From Treponema sp. (GTDB taxonomy: Bacteria; Spirochaetota; Spirochaetia; Treponematales; Treponemataceae), in the NCBI GenBank assembly GCA_017645785.1, contig JAGCNW010000030.1:215045-279044 (forward strand): DNA of 64,000 bases, written 5' to 3'. The notes beneath the pieces were generated by a model. That model was given only the letters and a program-made list of their open reading frames with translations. It had not been told where the DNA came from and ran no database searches. The translations under genes were made by a program, and so were the position numbers. How positions within the stretch are numbered: the stretch's first letter is position 1; each line of letters starts with the position of its first letter. Shown piece after piece: positions 1 to 9,261 of this stretch.

Positions 1-546
1 ATGGAAGGCATGCTTAGCCCCGACACAAAAGAGCAGGTTATCGGAACTGTCGAAGTCCAGAACACTTTCAAAGTTCCCAAGATCGGAACTATTGCCGGCT
101 GTTATGTTTCGGACGGAACCATCAAGCGCAATTGCGGCGTTCGCCTTATCCGCGAAGGCATCGTAATTTACACCGGAAAAGTTTCGTCACTCAAGCGCTT
201 TAAGGACGACGCCAAAGAAGTGGCCAAGGGCTACGAATGCGGCGTTGGCTTGGAGAACTGGCAGGACATTCACGTCGGCGACCAAATCGAAGCCTTTGAA
301 TACATCGAGGTTGCCAGAAAGTTGGGCGACGCTTTGATTGACGACAAGTCTAAGAACGAAGCCGCCGCCGCCGAACAGCGAAGTGAAGCCGAAGCCAAGG
401 CAGCCCAAGAGGCCGCCGCCGAAGCTGAAAAAATCGCCGCTGAAAAGGCCGCCGCCCGCGCCCGCAAGGAAGCCGCGGAAGCCAAGCCTGGCGCCCATGG
501 CGTGAACCCGCATAAGGTTAACGGCGACCAAGAAGGAAGCAACTGA
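1..546 (+). CDS. infB: Translation initiation factor IF2, C-terminal part (5' end outside window)
   Basis: C-terminal 181 residues of the GTPase that delivers initiator tRNA to the 30S subunit; the gene enters from the left edge. Residues 1 to about 108 read as IF2 domain IV, the fMet-tRNA binding part, with [27 protein letters not shown] and [13 protein letters not shown]. Most IF2 proteins stop soon after this domain. Here about 70 further residues follow, rich in Ala, Glu and Lys and probably helical, ending in a Gly/Asn-rich tail. The TGA stop overlaps the rbfA start as TGATG, so the two are translationally coupled. Identity is secure; the function of the tail is unknown. Confidence 0.95.
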   Translation: MEGMLSPDTKEQVIGTVEVQNTFKVPKIGTIAGCYVSDGTIKRNCGVRLIREGIVIYTGKVSSLKRFKDDAKEVAKGYECGVGLENWQDIHVGDQIEAFEYIEVARKLGDALIDDKSKNEAAAAEQRSEAEAKAAQEAAAEAEKIAAEKAAARARKEAAEAKPGAHGVNPHKVNGDQEGSN

Positions 547-953
547 TGGGTCAGTACAGGCTTTTGAAACTGGGCGAGCAAATCAGGGGCGAGATCGCCA
601 ACATGATTTTGCGCGCCGAGATAAAGGATCCCCGCGTGTCAAACTTTTTGACAATCAACCGCGTCGAGGTCGCGAAGGACTTGGCGCACGCGAAAGTTTA
701 CGTTTCCACTTTTATGTCGGAATCTGAGCTGAATCGCGGCGTGCAGGGCTTGACCAGCGCGGCGGGCTTTATCCAGTCTTCAATCGCAAAAAAACTTACT
801 ATACGCCAATTTCCCCACTTGCATTTTGTGGCCGACACGTCAATACGCGACGGCTACGAAATGGCCAAAAAATTGGAGGCGCTTGTAAAGAGCGACGCCG
901 AAGTTTCGGCGGCCTCCGAAAATGCCGGCGGCGAACAAGACGCAAATGCCTAA
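546..953 (+). CDS. rbfA: Ribosome-binding factor A
   Basis: 135-residue 30S maturation factor that helps process the 16S rRNA 5' end and supports growth in the cold. The single KH-like domain is visible: an N-terminal helix (LGEQIRGEIANMIL), the family motif DPRVSNFLTINRVEV and the strand LTIRQFPHLHFVAD. A short acidic, Ala-rich tail follows. The ATG overlaps the infB stop, and the 3' end overlaps truB by 8 nt if truB starts at 946. infB-rbfA-truB order is the common bacterial ribosome-assembly cluster, which supports the call. Confidence 0.95.
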   Translation: MGQYRLLKLGEQIRGEIANMILRAEIKDPRVSNFLTINRVEVAKDLAHAKVYVSTFMSESELNRGVQGLTSAAGFIQSSIAKKLTIRQFPHLHFVADTSIRDGYEMAKKLEALVKSDAEVSAASENAGGEQDANA

Positions 954-1956
954 TCCTTCCGGAATAATTCTCTACGACAAAAAGCCAGGAATCACAAGCT
1001 TTTCCGCTCTTGGAAAAATCAAAAAAGTTTTGGGCACAAAAAAAGTTGGCCACACGGGAACCCTTGATTTGTTCGCGCAGGGCTTGCTAGTCGTTTGCGT
1101 CGGAAGCCTTACCCGCTTGGCCGGACTTATAACGGCCTTTGACAAAGAGTATGAGGCGCAAATAATTTTTGGCGAGCAAACGGACACGCTTGACCCGACC
1201 GGCCAAGTCGTCAAGACCGCGCCGCTTCCAACCTTGGACGCGCTAAAAAATTCCCTCAAAAAATTTACAGGAAAGCTTATGCAGCGGCCGCCGGAATTTT
1301 CTGCGATTAAAATAGGCGGAAAGCGAGCCAGCGATTTGACGCGGGCAGGGAAGGAAGCCGTAATCCAGGAGCGTCCGATAGAAGTCTACGAAGCCGAACT
1401 TTTGGACGCGGAGCTTGAGGCGGCCGCCCCGACCGATTCTGGCCTTGCAAAAGATGCCGCCGCGCTGTCATTGCCCGGCTCGACCGGGCAATCTTTTGGC
1501 GAAAAGATGTCCGGGCCAAGCCCGAACATGACAGTATTTGTCAAATCCGCCCGCGTCCGCTTTTTGGTCAGCAAGGGAACGTACATACGAAGCCTTGCCC
1601 GCGACATAGGGGCGGACTGCGCTTCCGCCGCCCGCTTGGAGACTCTAAAAAGGACCCGCGTCGGAAACTTTCTTCTTTCGGACGCGGCAAACGAAGACAG
1701 TTTGAGCCTTGGCTCCTTGCGTCCCATGGACAAGGAAATCGCGGCGCTTTGCGGAATGGGAAGCGCGACTATAAAAGAGGGGCGGGAAGACAATTTTTAT
1801 AACGGCCGCCCCCTGCGCGACCAAGATTTTTTGGAGCCCTTGCAAGAAGGAACGTCCGCCGTGTTTTCTGGCCAGAAAACCTTTATGGGGGCTGTTACAA
1901 AAAGCGGAGGCCGCGTCCGCTACGAATATGTGGTTCCAAAAGGGGCGGAAATATGA
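946..1956 (+). CDS. truB: tRNA pseudouridine-55 synthase carrying an in-frame palindromic repeat
   Basis: Makes the T-loop pseudouridine 55 in tRNA. The catalytic motif GHTGTLD gives Asp41 with this start, and SKGTYIRSLARDIG is the second family signature. I chose ATG 946 because the protein then begins MPNPSGIILYDKKPG, as family members do; an in-frame ATG at 922 would add eight residues inside rbfA. At 336 residues it is longer than many homologues. Residues 174-196, in a loop between EVYEAELLDAEL and the SKGTY region, are encoded by a 68-bp palindromic element that is intergenic elsewhere in the window. The frame stays open and all recognised active-site motifs are kept, so the enzyme is probably functional. 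The stop overlaps ribF (ATGA). Confidence 0.93.
   Translation: MPNPSGIILYDKKPGITSFSALGKIKKVLGTKKVGHTGTLDLFAQGLLVVCVGSLTRLAGLITAFDKEYEAQIIFGEQTDTLDPTGQVVKTAPLPTLDALKNSLKKFTGKLMQRPPEFSAIKIGGKRASDLTRAGKEAVIQERPIEVYEAELLDAELEAAAPTDSGLAKDAAALSLPGSTGQSFGEKMSGPSPNMTVFVKSARVRFLVSKGTYIRSLARDIGADCASAARLETLKRTRVGNFLLSDAANEDSLSLGSLRPMDKEIAALCGMGSATIKEGREDNFYNGRPLRDQDFLEPLQEGTSAVFSGQKTFMGAVTKSGGRVRYEYVVPKGAEI
1466..1533 (+). repeat. 68-bp composite palindromic element inside truB
   Basis: Bounded by TGTCA at the left and TGACA at the right. It holds two hairpins: ATTGCCCGG/CCGGGCAAT with a 5-nt loop, and a GTCCGGG/CCCGAAC-type stem, joined by ATCTTTT and AAAAGAT that also pair. It matches the intergenic copy at 63808-63875 at 60 of 68 positions by hand alignment. 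It is read through in frame as TruB residues 174-196. Confidence 0.85.
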
Positions 1957-2771
1957 AAGTCTATTCTTGGAACGATGTTTTGAGCCTTGAGCCGATTGGA
2001 AAATCCGCCGTGACGATCGGCGGTTTTGACGGCATGCACTTGGGCCACCAGGCGCTTTTTGACGCGGTGTTTGAATGGAAAAAAAATCGCGCCGCGTCTT
2101 TGGCTTGCGACAATTGTTTGGCGGGCGCCGTCACCTTTAAGAGGCCGGCCGGCGCTTTGATGAATCCCGATTATCCGGGCGACCTTTTTACCGAGAAAAT
2201 GAAGCTGGAATGGTTTGAGAAAAGAGGCTTTGATTTTTGCATAATGATTGACTTTTCCCAAGATTTCAGTAAAATAGAGGGAAGGAATTTTCTTGACCAG
2301 TTGAGAAAATTTTGCTCTGCGCAATTTTTGGCGGCAGGCTCCGATTTCCGCTGCGGGCATAATTTAGACACCGGCGTCGCCGAATTGTCTGATTACGCGA
2401 CCCAAAACGGTTTGGAACTGAAAGTTTTGGACGACGTCACGCTTTTTGGAAAGCGGGTCAGTTCAAGCTTGATTCGCGGCGCGGTTCTTGAAGGGGACTT
2501 TGCTTTGGCAAAAAGCCTTTTGGGATTTCCGTACCGCCTTGACTGTTCTTCCATCGAGTGGAGGAAAAGTTCGTCGGACTCAAGTCTGTCATTGATTGCG
2601 AACGGAAAGACAACGCAAGTTTTGCCAAAAGCCGGACGGCATCCGGTTAGCGTCGTTTTTGCCGGTAGAAAAAGTTCAGCCTTTTTTTATGCGGAAGGCC
2701 AATTCCTTCGCCTGGAATTTCCGCTTGGGCAAAAAGATTTTTCAATGATTCAAGAAATTGAATTCCAATGA
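1953..2771 (+). CDS. ribF: RibF-type FMN adenylyltransferase, riboflavin kinase half not recognisable
   Basis: The N-terminal half is the nucleotidyltransferase of FAD synthetase: VTIGGFDGMHLGHQALF carries the GFDGxHxGH signature, and VSSSLIRGAVLEGDF matches the SSxIR motif. Standard bifunctional RibF has about 300 residues and a C-terminal riboflavin kinase domain with a G-x-G-FPTAN motif. This protein has 272 residues, and the part after LLGFPYRLDC shows no such motif. Either the kinase domain has diverged beyond recognition or the protein only adenylates FMN. The ATG overlaps the truB stop. It sits in the ribosome/RNA operon upstream of rpsO, a common bacterial order. Confidence 0.85.
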   Translation: MKVYSWNDVLSLEPIGKSAVTIGGFDGMHLGHQALFDAVFEWKKNRAASLACDNCLAGAVTFKRPAGALMNPDYPGDLFTEKMKLEWFEKRGFDFCIMIDFSQDFSKIEGRNFLDQLRKFCSAQFLAAGSDFRCGHNLDTGVAELSDYATQNGLELKVLDDVTLFGKRVSSSLIRGAVLEGDFALAKSLLGFPYRLDCSSIEWRKSSSDSSLSLIANGKTTQVLPKAGRHPVSVVFAGRKSSAFFYAEGQFLRLEFPLGQKDFSMIQEIEFQ

Positions 2772-2774
2772 AAG

Positions 2775-2813
2775 CCCTGTAGGGCAAAAAAGAAAAAAAA
2801 GCCCCGCTGGGGT
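2775..2813 (+). promoter_or_regulatory. Paired small hairpins in the rpsO leader
   Basis: Between ribF and rpsO are two short hairpins, GCCC-TGTA-GGGC (2775-2786) and CCCC-GCT-GGGG (2803-2813), separated by an A-rich run and followed by the rpsO Shine-Dalgarno (AGGAG). S15 represses its own translation through leader structures in several bacteria, so this is a candidate S15 site. Direct evidence is only the inverted repeats. Confidence 0.35.
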
Positions 2814-2837
2814 AAATCGAATTTTTAGGAGAAAAAT

Positions 2838-3107
2838 ATGGCACTCTCAAAGGAATTGTCACACTCAATCGTTAGCAAATTTGGAGCTAACGAAAACGAC
2901 ACGGGAAACACAAAGGTTCAGATCGCGCTTTTGACAAAGCGCATCGAGCAGCTCACAGAGCACTCAAACCGCTTTCCCAAAGACACAAGCGCCAAGCGCG
3001 GAATGATGAAGGCTGTAGGCCAGCGCAAGCGCTTCCTCAAGTACTTGATGAGAAAGGACTTGGAAGGCTACCGCGCCCTTATCAAAGAGCTCGGCTTGCG
3101 CAAGTAG
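2838..3107 (+). CDS. rpsO: 30S ribosomal protein S15
   Basis: 89 residues, the standard S15 length. S15 is a primary 16S rRNA binder in the platform of the 30S subunit. Recognisable stretches are DTGNTKVQIALLTKRIEQL, the H-S/KD turn (EHSNRFPKDTSAKRGM) and QRKRFLKYL. An AGGAG Shine-Dalgarno lies before the ATG. It sits directly before pnp, the classic rpsO-pnp pairing in which both products act on RNA. Confidence 0.97.
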   Translation: MALSKELSHSIVSKFGANENDTGNTKVQIALLTKRIEQLTEHSNRFPKDTSAKRGMMKAVGQRKRFLKYLMRKDLEGYRALIKELGLRK

Positions 3108-3169
3108 TTTAAACTTAAAGGTTGCCCGCGTTCCTTAATCGCGGAAAAGAAGATAAAGAGGAAAAAGAA

Positions 3170-5269
3170 TTGTCAGTAGAAAGAGTGACTTACAAAATCG
3201 GCGACGAGGAATTGATTCTTGAAACCGGAAAGATCGGAAAGCAGGCCAACGGCTGCGTTTACGCCCAATTCGCCGGAACTGCGGTTATCGCCACAGTTTG
3301 CGCTTCCAGCACAGTAGTTGAGGGAATGGACTACGTTCCCGTTACCGTTGAATACAACGAGAAATTTTATGCCGCCGGAAAAATCCCCGGAGGCTTCGTT
3401 AAGCGCGAAGGCCGCCCCAAGGACAAGGAAATCTTGGTCAGCCGCCTTATCGACCGCCCCATGCGTCCGCTTTTTGAAATGTCTTTTGGACGCGAAATTC
3501 AAATCGTTCCGACTTGCGTAAGCGCGGACGGAATCCACACGCCCGACATTTTGGCTGTAATCGCCTCAAGCGCGGCCGTTTCAATTTCTGACATTCCGTT
3601 CCACGGACCTGTCGCCGCTTGCCGCGTAGGTTACCTTGACGGAAAGTACATCATCAACCCTACATTCCAAGAGCAGGAAAAGGCCGAGCTTGAAATCGTA
3701 GTTGCCGGAACAAAAGACGGCTTTACCATGGTAGAAGGCGGCGCCAACGAAGCCAGCGAAGAAGTGATGCTCGGAGCCCTCAACGAGGCGCAGAAGTTCA
3801 TCACCGACATGTGCTTGCTCCAGGAAGAATTGGTTAAGAAGGCCGGAAAGGAAAAGCTTCCTTTGGCGCCTCTTGACGTTACATTGGCCAACGCCGCCGA
3901 AATCGAAGCCAAGGCCACTCCGCTTGTTAAGGAAGCCAACTTCCGCCCTGGAAAGCAGGCCCGCGGAGACGCCGTCAAGGCAGTTAAAAAGCAAATTGCC
4001 GCCGAATACGCCGAGCAGCTTGAGGACGAAACTCAGAAGAAACTCTTTGACGCTTTGTTCGACGACATTCAGTACAAGCTTCTTAGAAAGGCGATTTTGG
4101 ACGAAGGCGTCCGCATCGACGGAAGAAAGTGCGACGAAATCCGCCCGATCACTTGCGAAGTCGGCGTTTTGCCCCGTCCGCACGGAAGCGCCTTGTTCAC
4201 ACGCGGCGAGACTCAGTCTTTGGCCGTGACAACTTTGGGAACTTTGCAGGACGAGCAGTCATACGACGACATCGACGGAGAGAGAAGCGAGCACTTTATC
4301 TTGCACTACAACTTCCCTCCGTACTCAGTAGGCGAGACCGGAAAGCTTACAACCGGCCGCCGCGAAATCGGCCACGGAAACCTTGCCCGCCGCTCTTTGG
4401 CGCCTATGGTTCCCAGCCGCGAAGAATTCCCTTACACAGTTCGCGTAGTTTCAGAAATCCTTGAGTCAAACGGCTCTTCGTCACAGGCTTCTACTTGCGG
4501 CGGCTGTTTGTCAATGCTCGCGGCCGGCGTTCCTCTTAAGAAGATGGTTGCCGGCATCGCCATGGGTTTGATCACAGAAGGCGAGCACTACGAAAAGTAC
4601 AAGATCTTGTCAGACATCTTGGGAGAAGAAGACCACCTCGGCGACATGGACTTTAAGGTTGCCGGAACAAAGGACGGAATTACAGGCTTCCAGATGGACA
4701 TCAAGATTCCTGGCGTTACGACAGAAATCATGAAGAAGGCTTTGGAACAGGCTCGCGTCGGCCGCTTGCACATCCTTTCAATCATGGAAAAGTGCATCGA
4801 CAAGCCCGCGCCCCTTTCTCCCTACGCTCCCAAGATCCTTACAATGAAGATCCCGATTGACAGAATCGGAGCCCTCATCGGACCTGGCGGAAAGAACATC
4901 AAGGCTCTTTGCGCCCAGTACGACGTAACGATCAACACAGACGAAGACGGAACAGTCACAATCTACGGAAAGACCGGCCAGCATGCCGAAGAAGCCAAGA
5001 AGGCTGTCAAAGGCATCACCGAAGATCCGGAGCCCGGCACGATTTACAACGGAACCGTCAAGAGCATCAAGGACTTTGGCGCCTTCATCGAGATTCTTCC
5101 CGGAAAAGAAGGACTTTGCCACATTTCCAAACTCTCGCACGGCCGCGTAGAAAAAGTGACGGACGTTCTTAAAGAAGGACAGGTTATTCCTGTCAAGCTT
5201 TTGGAAGTTGACCAGAGAGGCCGCTTGCAGCTTTCTTACATCGACGCTTTGGACGAGCAGAAGAAGTAG
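3170..5269 (+). CDS. pnp: Polyribonucleotide nucleotidyltransferase (PNPase)
   Basis: Phosphorolytic 3'-5' exoribonuclease of mRNA turnover. Two RNase PH domains flank a helical linker; the second holds GERSEHFILHYNFPPYS and GRREIGHGNLARRSL. A KH domain follows with the GPGG loop (PIDRIGALIGPGGKNIKAL), then an S1 domain (GTIYNGTVKSIKDFGAFIEI) ends the protein. I chose TTG at 3170, which has AGAGG eight bases upstream and yields a normal N-terminus (SVERVTYKIG). An in-frame TTG at 3122 would add 16 charged residues with no good ribosome-binding site. The 699-residue length fits the family. It follows rpsO closely and is probably co-transcribed with it. Confidence 0.96.
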   Translation: MSVERVTYKIGDEELILETGKIGKQANGCVYAQFAGTAVIATVCASSTVVEGMDYVPVTVEYNEKFYAAGKIPGGFVKREGRPKDKEILVSRLIDRPMRPLFEMSFGREIQIVPTCVSADGIHTPDILAVIASSAAVSISDIPFHGPVAACRVGYLDGKYIINPTFQEQEKAELEIVVAGTKDGFTMVEGGANEASEEVMLGALNEAQKFITDMCLLQEELVKKAGKEKLPLAPLDVTLANAAEIEAKATPLVKEANFRPGKQARGDAVKAVKKQIAAEYAEQLEDETQKKLFDALFDDIQYKLLRKAILDEGVRIDGRKCDEIRPITCEVGVLPRPHGSALFTRGETQSLAVTTLGTLQDEQSYDDIDGERSEHFILHYNFPPYSVGETGKLTTGRREIGHGNLARRSLAPMVPSREEFPYTVRVVSEILESNGSSSQASTCGGCLSMLAAGVPLKKMVAGIAMGLITEGEHYEKYKILSDILGEEDHLGDMDFKVAGTKDGITGFQMDIKIPGVTTEIMKKALEQARVGRLHILSIMEKCIDKPAPLSPYAPKILTMKIPIDRIGALIGPGGKNIKALCAQYDVTINTDEDGTVTIYGKTGQHAEEAKKAVKGITEDPEPGTIYNGTVKSIKDFGAFIEILPGKEGLCHISKLSHGRVEKVTDVLKEGQVIPVKLLEVDQRGRLQLSYIDALDEQKK

Positions 5270-5278
5270 GAGCGCAAG

Positions 5279-5719
5279 ATGGACGAAGTTTCAATTAAGG
5301 TAAAGGCTCTGGATGGAGCCGCGATTCCCGAGTACAAGACTGCCGGAGCGGCGGGCGCTGATGTTTGCGCGCTTGTCGAAGCTCCTGTGGAATTAAATCC
5401 GGGCGACCGCGCCTTGATTGGAACCGGACTCTTTTTTGCCATTCCCGACGGCTACGAAATTCAAGTTCGTCCTCGATCGGGTTTGGCCGCCAAAAATGGC
5501 GTAACAGTCTTGAACACGCCGGGAACGATTGACAGCGACTACCGCGGCGAGCTCAAGGTTATTCTTATCAATCACGGAACAGAAAGTTTTACCGTGAACA
5601 ATGGCGACAGAATCGCGCAAATTGTCGCCGCTCCAGTGACCCGCGCCCAATTTTGCGCCGTGGAAACTCTTGACCAAACCGAGCGCGGTTCGGGCGGGTT
5701 TGGCTCCACAGGAAAATAA
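5279..5719 (+). CDS. dut: Deoxyuridine 5'-triphosphate nucleotidohydrolase
   Basis: Trimeric dUTPase that hydrolyses dUTP to dUMP, keeping uracil out of DNA. All five family motifs are visible in order: [38 protein letters not shown] with the catalytic Asp, [10 protein letters not shown], and the C-terminal P-loop-like [10 protein letters not shown]. The length of 146 is standard. A GGAG Shine-Dalgarno precedes the ATG. The stop overlaps the next ATG (TAATG), tying it to the permease gene. Confidence 0.96.
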   Translation: MDEVSIKVKALDGAAIPEYKTAGAAGADVCALVEAPVELNPGDRALIGTGLFFAIPDGYEIQVRPRSGLAAKNGVTVLNTPGTIDSDYRGELKVILINHGTESFTVNNGDRIAQIVAAPVTRAQFCAVETLDQTERGSGGFGSTGK

Positions 5720-7032
5720 TGGACATACTAGAATTCGCGAGCGAACAAAAAGATCGCGTTGTCCAAAAATCAAAGGCGCTGTTAAAAAGCCTTTGGCAAA
5801 GACTTTGTTCCAAACTCCTGCAATATAAAAAAATTCGCCTTGCAAAAGAAAAAGCCTTGGAATATTGCGCCAAGGCCAAGCGAAAATGGATAGGCCTGCA
5901 GTTTTATCGCCGAACCCACAAAGAGTACAAGCTGATCCGCTATGTTGTAAAGCAGCTCTTGGTCTATTTTTTTGTAATGTACCTATTTTTCTTTTTAATC
6001 TTTTTTGTAAACCAAATCATGCTTTTTATGAAGCAGCTTTTAGGAAAGCGCATTCCAATTTCTGACGCGATGAAGCTTATGTTTTATTCGCTTCCATTTG
6101 TAATCGCGCAGTCCGCTCCCTTTGCCACCCTTACAGGTTTTTTGATGTGCTTGGGAAGGATGAACACTGACAACGAAATTTTGATTTTTAAGGCCAGCGG
6201 CTGCCATTTGGGCAGGCTTTTGCTTAGGCCGATTTTGATACTGGGCGTTTTGATTTCCATCTTTTCTTTTTTTGTCAACGACTACCTTTTGCCCTTGGGA
6301 ACGTCAAAGACCCGCGAGCAGCTTAGAAAATCCATCGCGTCCAATCCCACGATGGAAGTGGAGCCGCAAAGCGTAAAGCGCCTCAACGACACGAGCGTTA
6401 TTTTTGGAAACGTAAACGACAAGGACGTAAGCGACTTGGCGCTCTTTGACTACGACGAGTCCGGAAACCAGCGCTTTATCATTGCCGGAAAAACCCATGT
6501 CGATTCGGGCGCCTACAAGGGCGTAAGCATGCGCTTTGACATGAACGACGCCACGGTAATCGTCTTGGACAAAAAGAACGCCAACAGCTTTGACATCCTA
6601 AAGTCAAAAACTATGTCCTTGCATCTTTTTGAAAGCACTGTGTTCAATTTTGACAGGCGCCTTTCGCCGTCAGAGTTGACAAGCTTTGACTTGGGAAAGA
6701 AAATTCGCAAAATGAGAAAAGAGCCTGGCCGCGACCCGCGCGAAATCAACATGAACGTCTTGGAGTATAACAAAAAATTTTCGCTCCCGTTTGGCTCTTT
6801 CTTTTTCGCTTTTTTGGCCATGCCGCTCGCGCTTCTTTTTGGAAAGGTCAACGGCCAGACAATAGGACTTGTGGTCGGCATTTTCATCTCCTTCTTGTAT
6901 TGGGCGATGATGACTGTCGGCATTCAGCTGGGCTACAGGAACGGTTGGAATGGCTTTGTTTTGATGTGGCTGCCTAACGCGCTTGTAGGGGCGTCGGCAT
7001 TTTTGTTTTATTGGAAGGCGAGAAAAAAATGA
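5719..7032 (+). CDS. LptF/LptG (YjgP/YjgQ) family permease, long N-terminal extension
   Basis: 437-residue inner-membrane protein of the YjgP/YjgQ family, which forms the permease pair of the LPS exporter in Gram-negatives. The family pattern is clear: two N-terminal helix groups (VYFFVMYLFFFLIFFVNQ and the segment ending SAPFATLTGFLMCLGRM), a large periplasmic beta-rich domain around residues 190-330, and C-terminal helices starting LPFGSFFFAFLAMPLALLFG. About 70 Lys/Arg-rich hydrophilic residues precede the first helix, which is unusual. It is paired with the next gene. Characterised treponemes lack conventional LPS, so the cargo is unclear; a lipid or lipoglycan is my inference. Confidence 0.85.
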   Translation: MDILEFASEQKDRVVQKSKALLKSLWQRLCSKLLQYKKIRLAKEKALEYCAKAKRKWIGLQFYRRTHKEYKLIRYVVKQLLVYFFVMYLFFFLIFFVNQIMLFMKQLLGKRIPISDAMKLMFYSLPFVIAQSAPFATLTGFLMCLGRMNTDNEILIFKASGCHLGRLLLRPILILGVLISIFSFFVNDYLLPLGTSKTREQLRKSIASNPTMEVEPQSVKRLNDTSVIFGNVNDKDVSDLALFDYDESGNQRFIIAGKTHVDSGAYKGVSMRFDMNDATVIVLDKKNANSFDILKSKTMSLHLFESTVFNFDRRLSPSELTSFDLGKKIRKMRKEPGRDPREINMNVLEYNKKFSLPFGSFFFAFLAMPLALLFGKVNGQTIGLVVGIFISFLYWAMMTVGIQLGYRNGWNGFVLMWLPNALVGASAFLFYWKARKK

Positions 7033-8105
7033 AGTTGGTGCTTTATGTTTATCGTTTGTTTTTTCCTCTCTTTGTCTGCTCGATGGTGACCTTTGCCTTT
7101 ATTTTGGAATTGGTGGACCTGATGATGAACATTTGGAAGTACATCTTCAACATGGTTTCGCCCGCAGTCGTCGGAACCATAATGCTCAACTTTCTTCCAA
7201 AAACATTCACTTGGGCGCTTCCGATGAGCGTTTTGTTCGCGTCTTGCTTTATGCTAAGCTCCCTTTATTCTCGCAACGAGCTTACCGCGCTTTTTGCGTC
7301 GGGCGTTTCATTGATTAAATTTTCTTTTCCCCTGATTTTCTTGGCCGCCCTTTTGTCTGTTGGGCTTTTTTTCTTCCAGGACAGGGTTGTGGTAAAGACC
7401 AGCGTCAAATACGAAGAGCTTAAGTCCGCCGCCCTTAGGGAACAAAAGAACAAGAGCAACGACCACATTGTCATAATGTCCGGAAACGGCGAAAAAATTT
7501 ATAAGGCCGAATACTACGATGACGACACCCAGCGCCTTCACAAACTGTATGTTGTTACAAGAAACGAAAAGCGGGAATTGTCGTCCATAATCTACGCGCC
7601 CCTCGCGATATGGGACAAGGACAACGGACATTGGCTCACTCAAAACGGCGTGGAATACGTTTACGACGGAGAGTCGTTAAGAAGCGGCTCGGTTAACTCT
7701 GTTGACCAAATGGAATTGACGGAGCCGCCCGAAACCTTTAGGAACAACACCGTCTCCGTTGAGTCGGCTACGGTCGACGAAAGCCGAGCCTACATCAAGC
7801 GCTTGCAAAAGGCCGGACTTCCTTTTGCCGAAAGCTTAAGCCAGTACTACAACAAGTTTGCTTTTCCCTTTGTCGTCTTGATCGTTGCCTTTTTGTCGAT
7901 CGGAATTTCGGGCAAGAGCCAAAGGAACGTTTTTGTAATAAGCCTTACGCTTTCTTTGGGCATGGCGGTTTTGTTTTACATAACGCAGATGATAAGCATG
8001 TTGATGGCAAAATTTGGAATGCTTCCGCCGCTTATGGGAGCGTGGTTTCCCGTGGCGCTCTTTATTGTCATAAGCATGGTTTTGCTAAAATACAGCAGGA
8101 CTTAG
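7029..8105 (+). CDS. LptF/LptG (YjgP/YjgQ) family permease, second subunit
   Basis: 358-residue partner of the preceding permease. N-terminal helices (LVLYVYRLFFPLFVCSMVTF), a conserved early segment (LPKTFTWALPMSVLFASCFML), a periplasmic domain at about residues 125-270, and three C-terminal helices ending in IVISMVLLKYSRT. I chose ATG 7029 because it overlaps the previous stop (ATGA); an in-frame start 18 nt upstream lies inside the upstream gene. Two tandem YjgP/YjgQ genes fit a heterodimeric permease that would need the soluble LptB-type ATPase encoded elsewhere. No lptA, B, C or D gene is visible here. Confidence 0.85.
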   Translation: MKLVLYVYRLFFPLFVCSMVTFAFILELVDLMMNIWKYIFNMVSPAVVGTIMLNFLPKTFTWALPMSVLFASCFMLSSLYSRNELTALFASGVSLIKFSFPLIFLAALLSVGLFFFQDRVVVKTSVKYEELKSAALREQKNKSNDHIVIMSGNGEKIYKAEYYDDDTQRLHKLYVVTRNEKRELSSIIYAPLAIWDKDNGHWLTQNGVEYVYDGESLRSGSVNSVDQMELTEPPETFRNNTVSVESATVDESRAYIKRLQKAGLPFAESLSQYYNKFAFPFVVLIVAFLSIGISGKSQRNVFVISLTLSLGMAVLFYITQMISMLMAKFGMLPPLMGAWFPVALFIVISMVLLKYSRT

Positions 8106-9257
<1,152 letters not shown>

Positions 9258-9261
9258 GACT

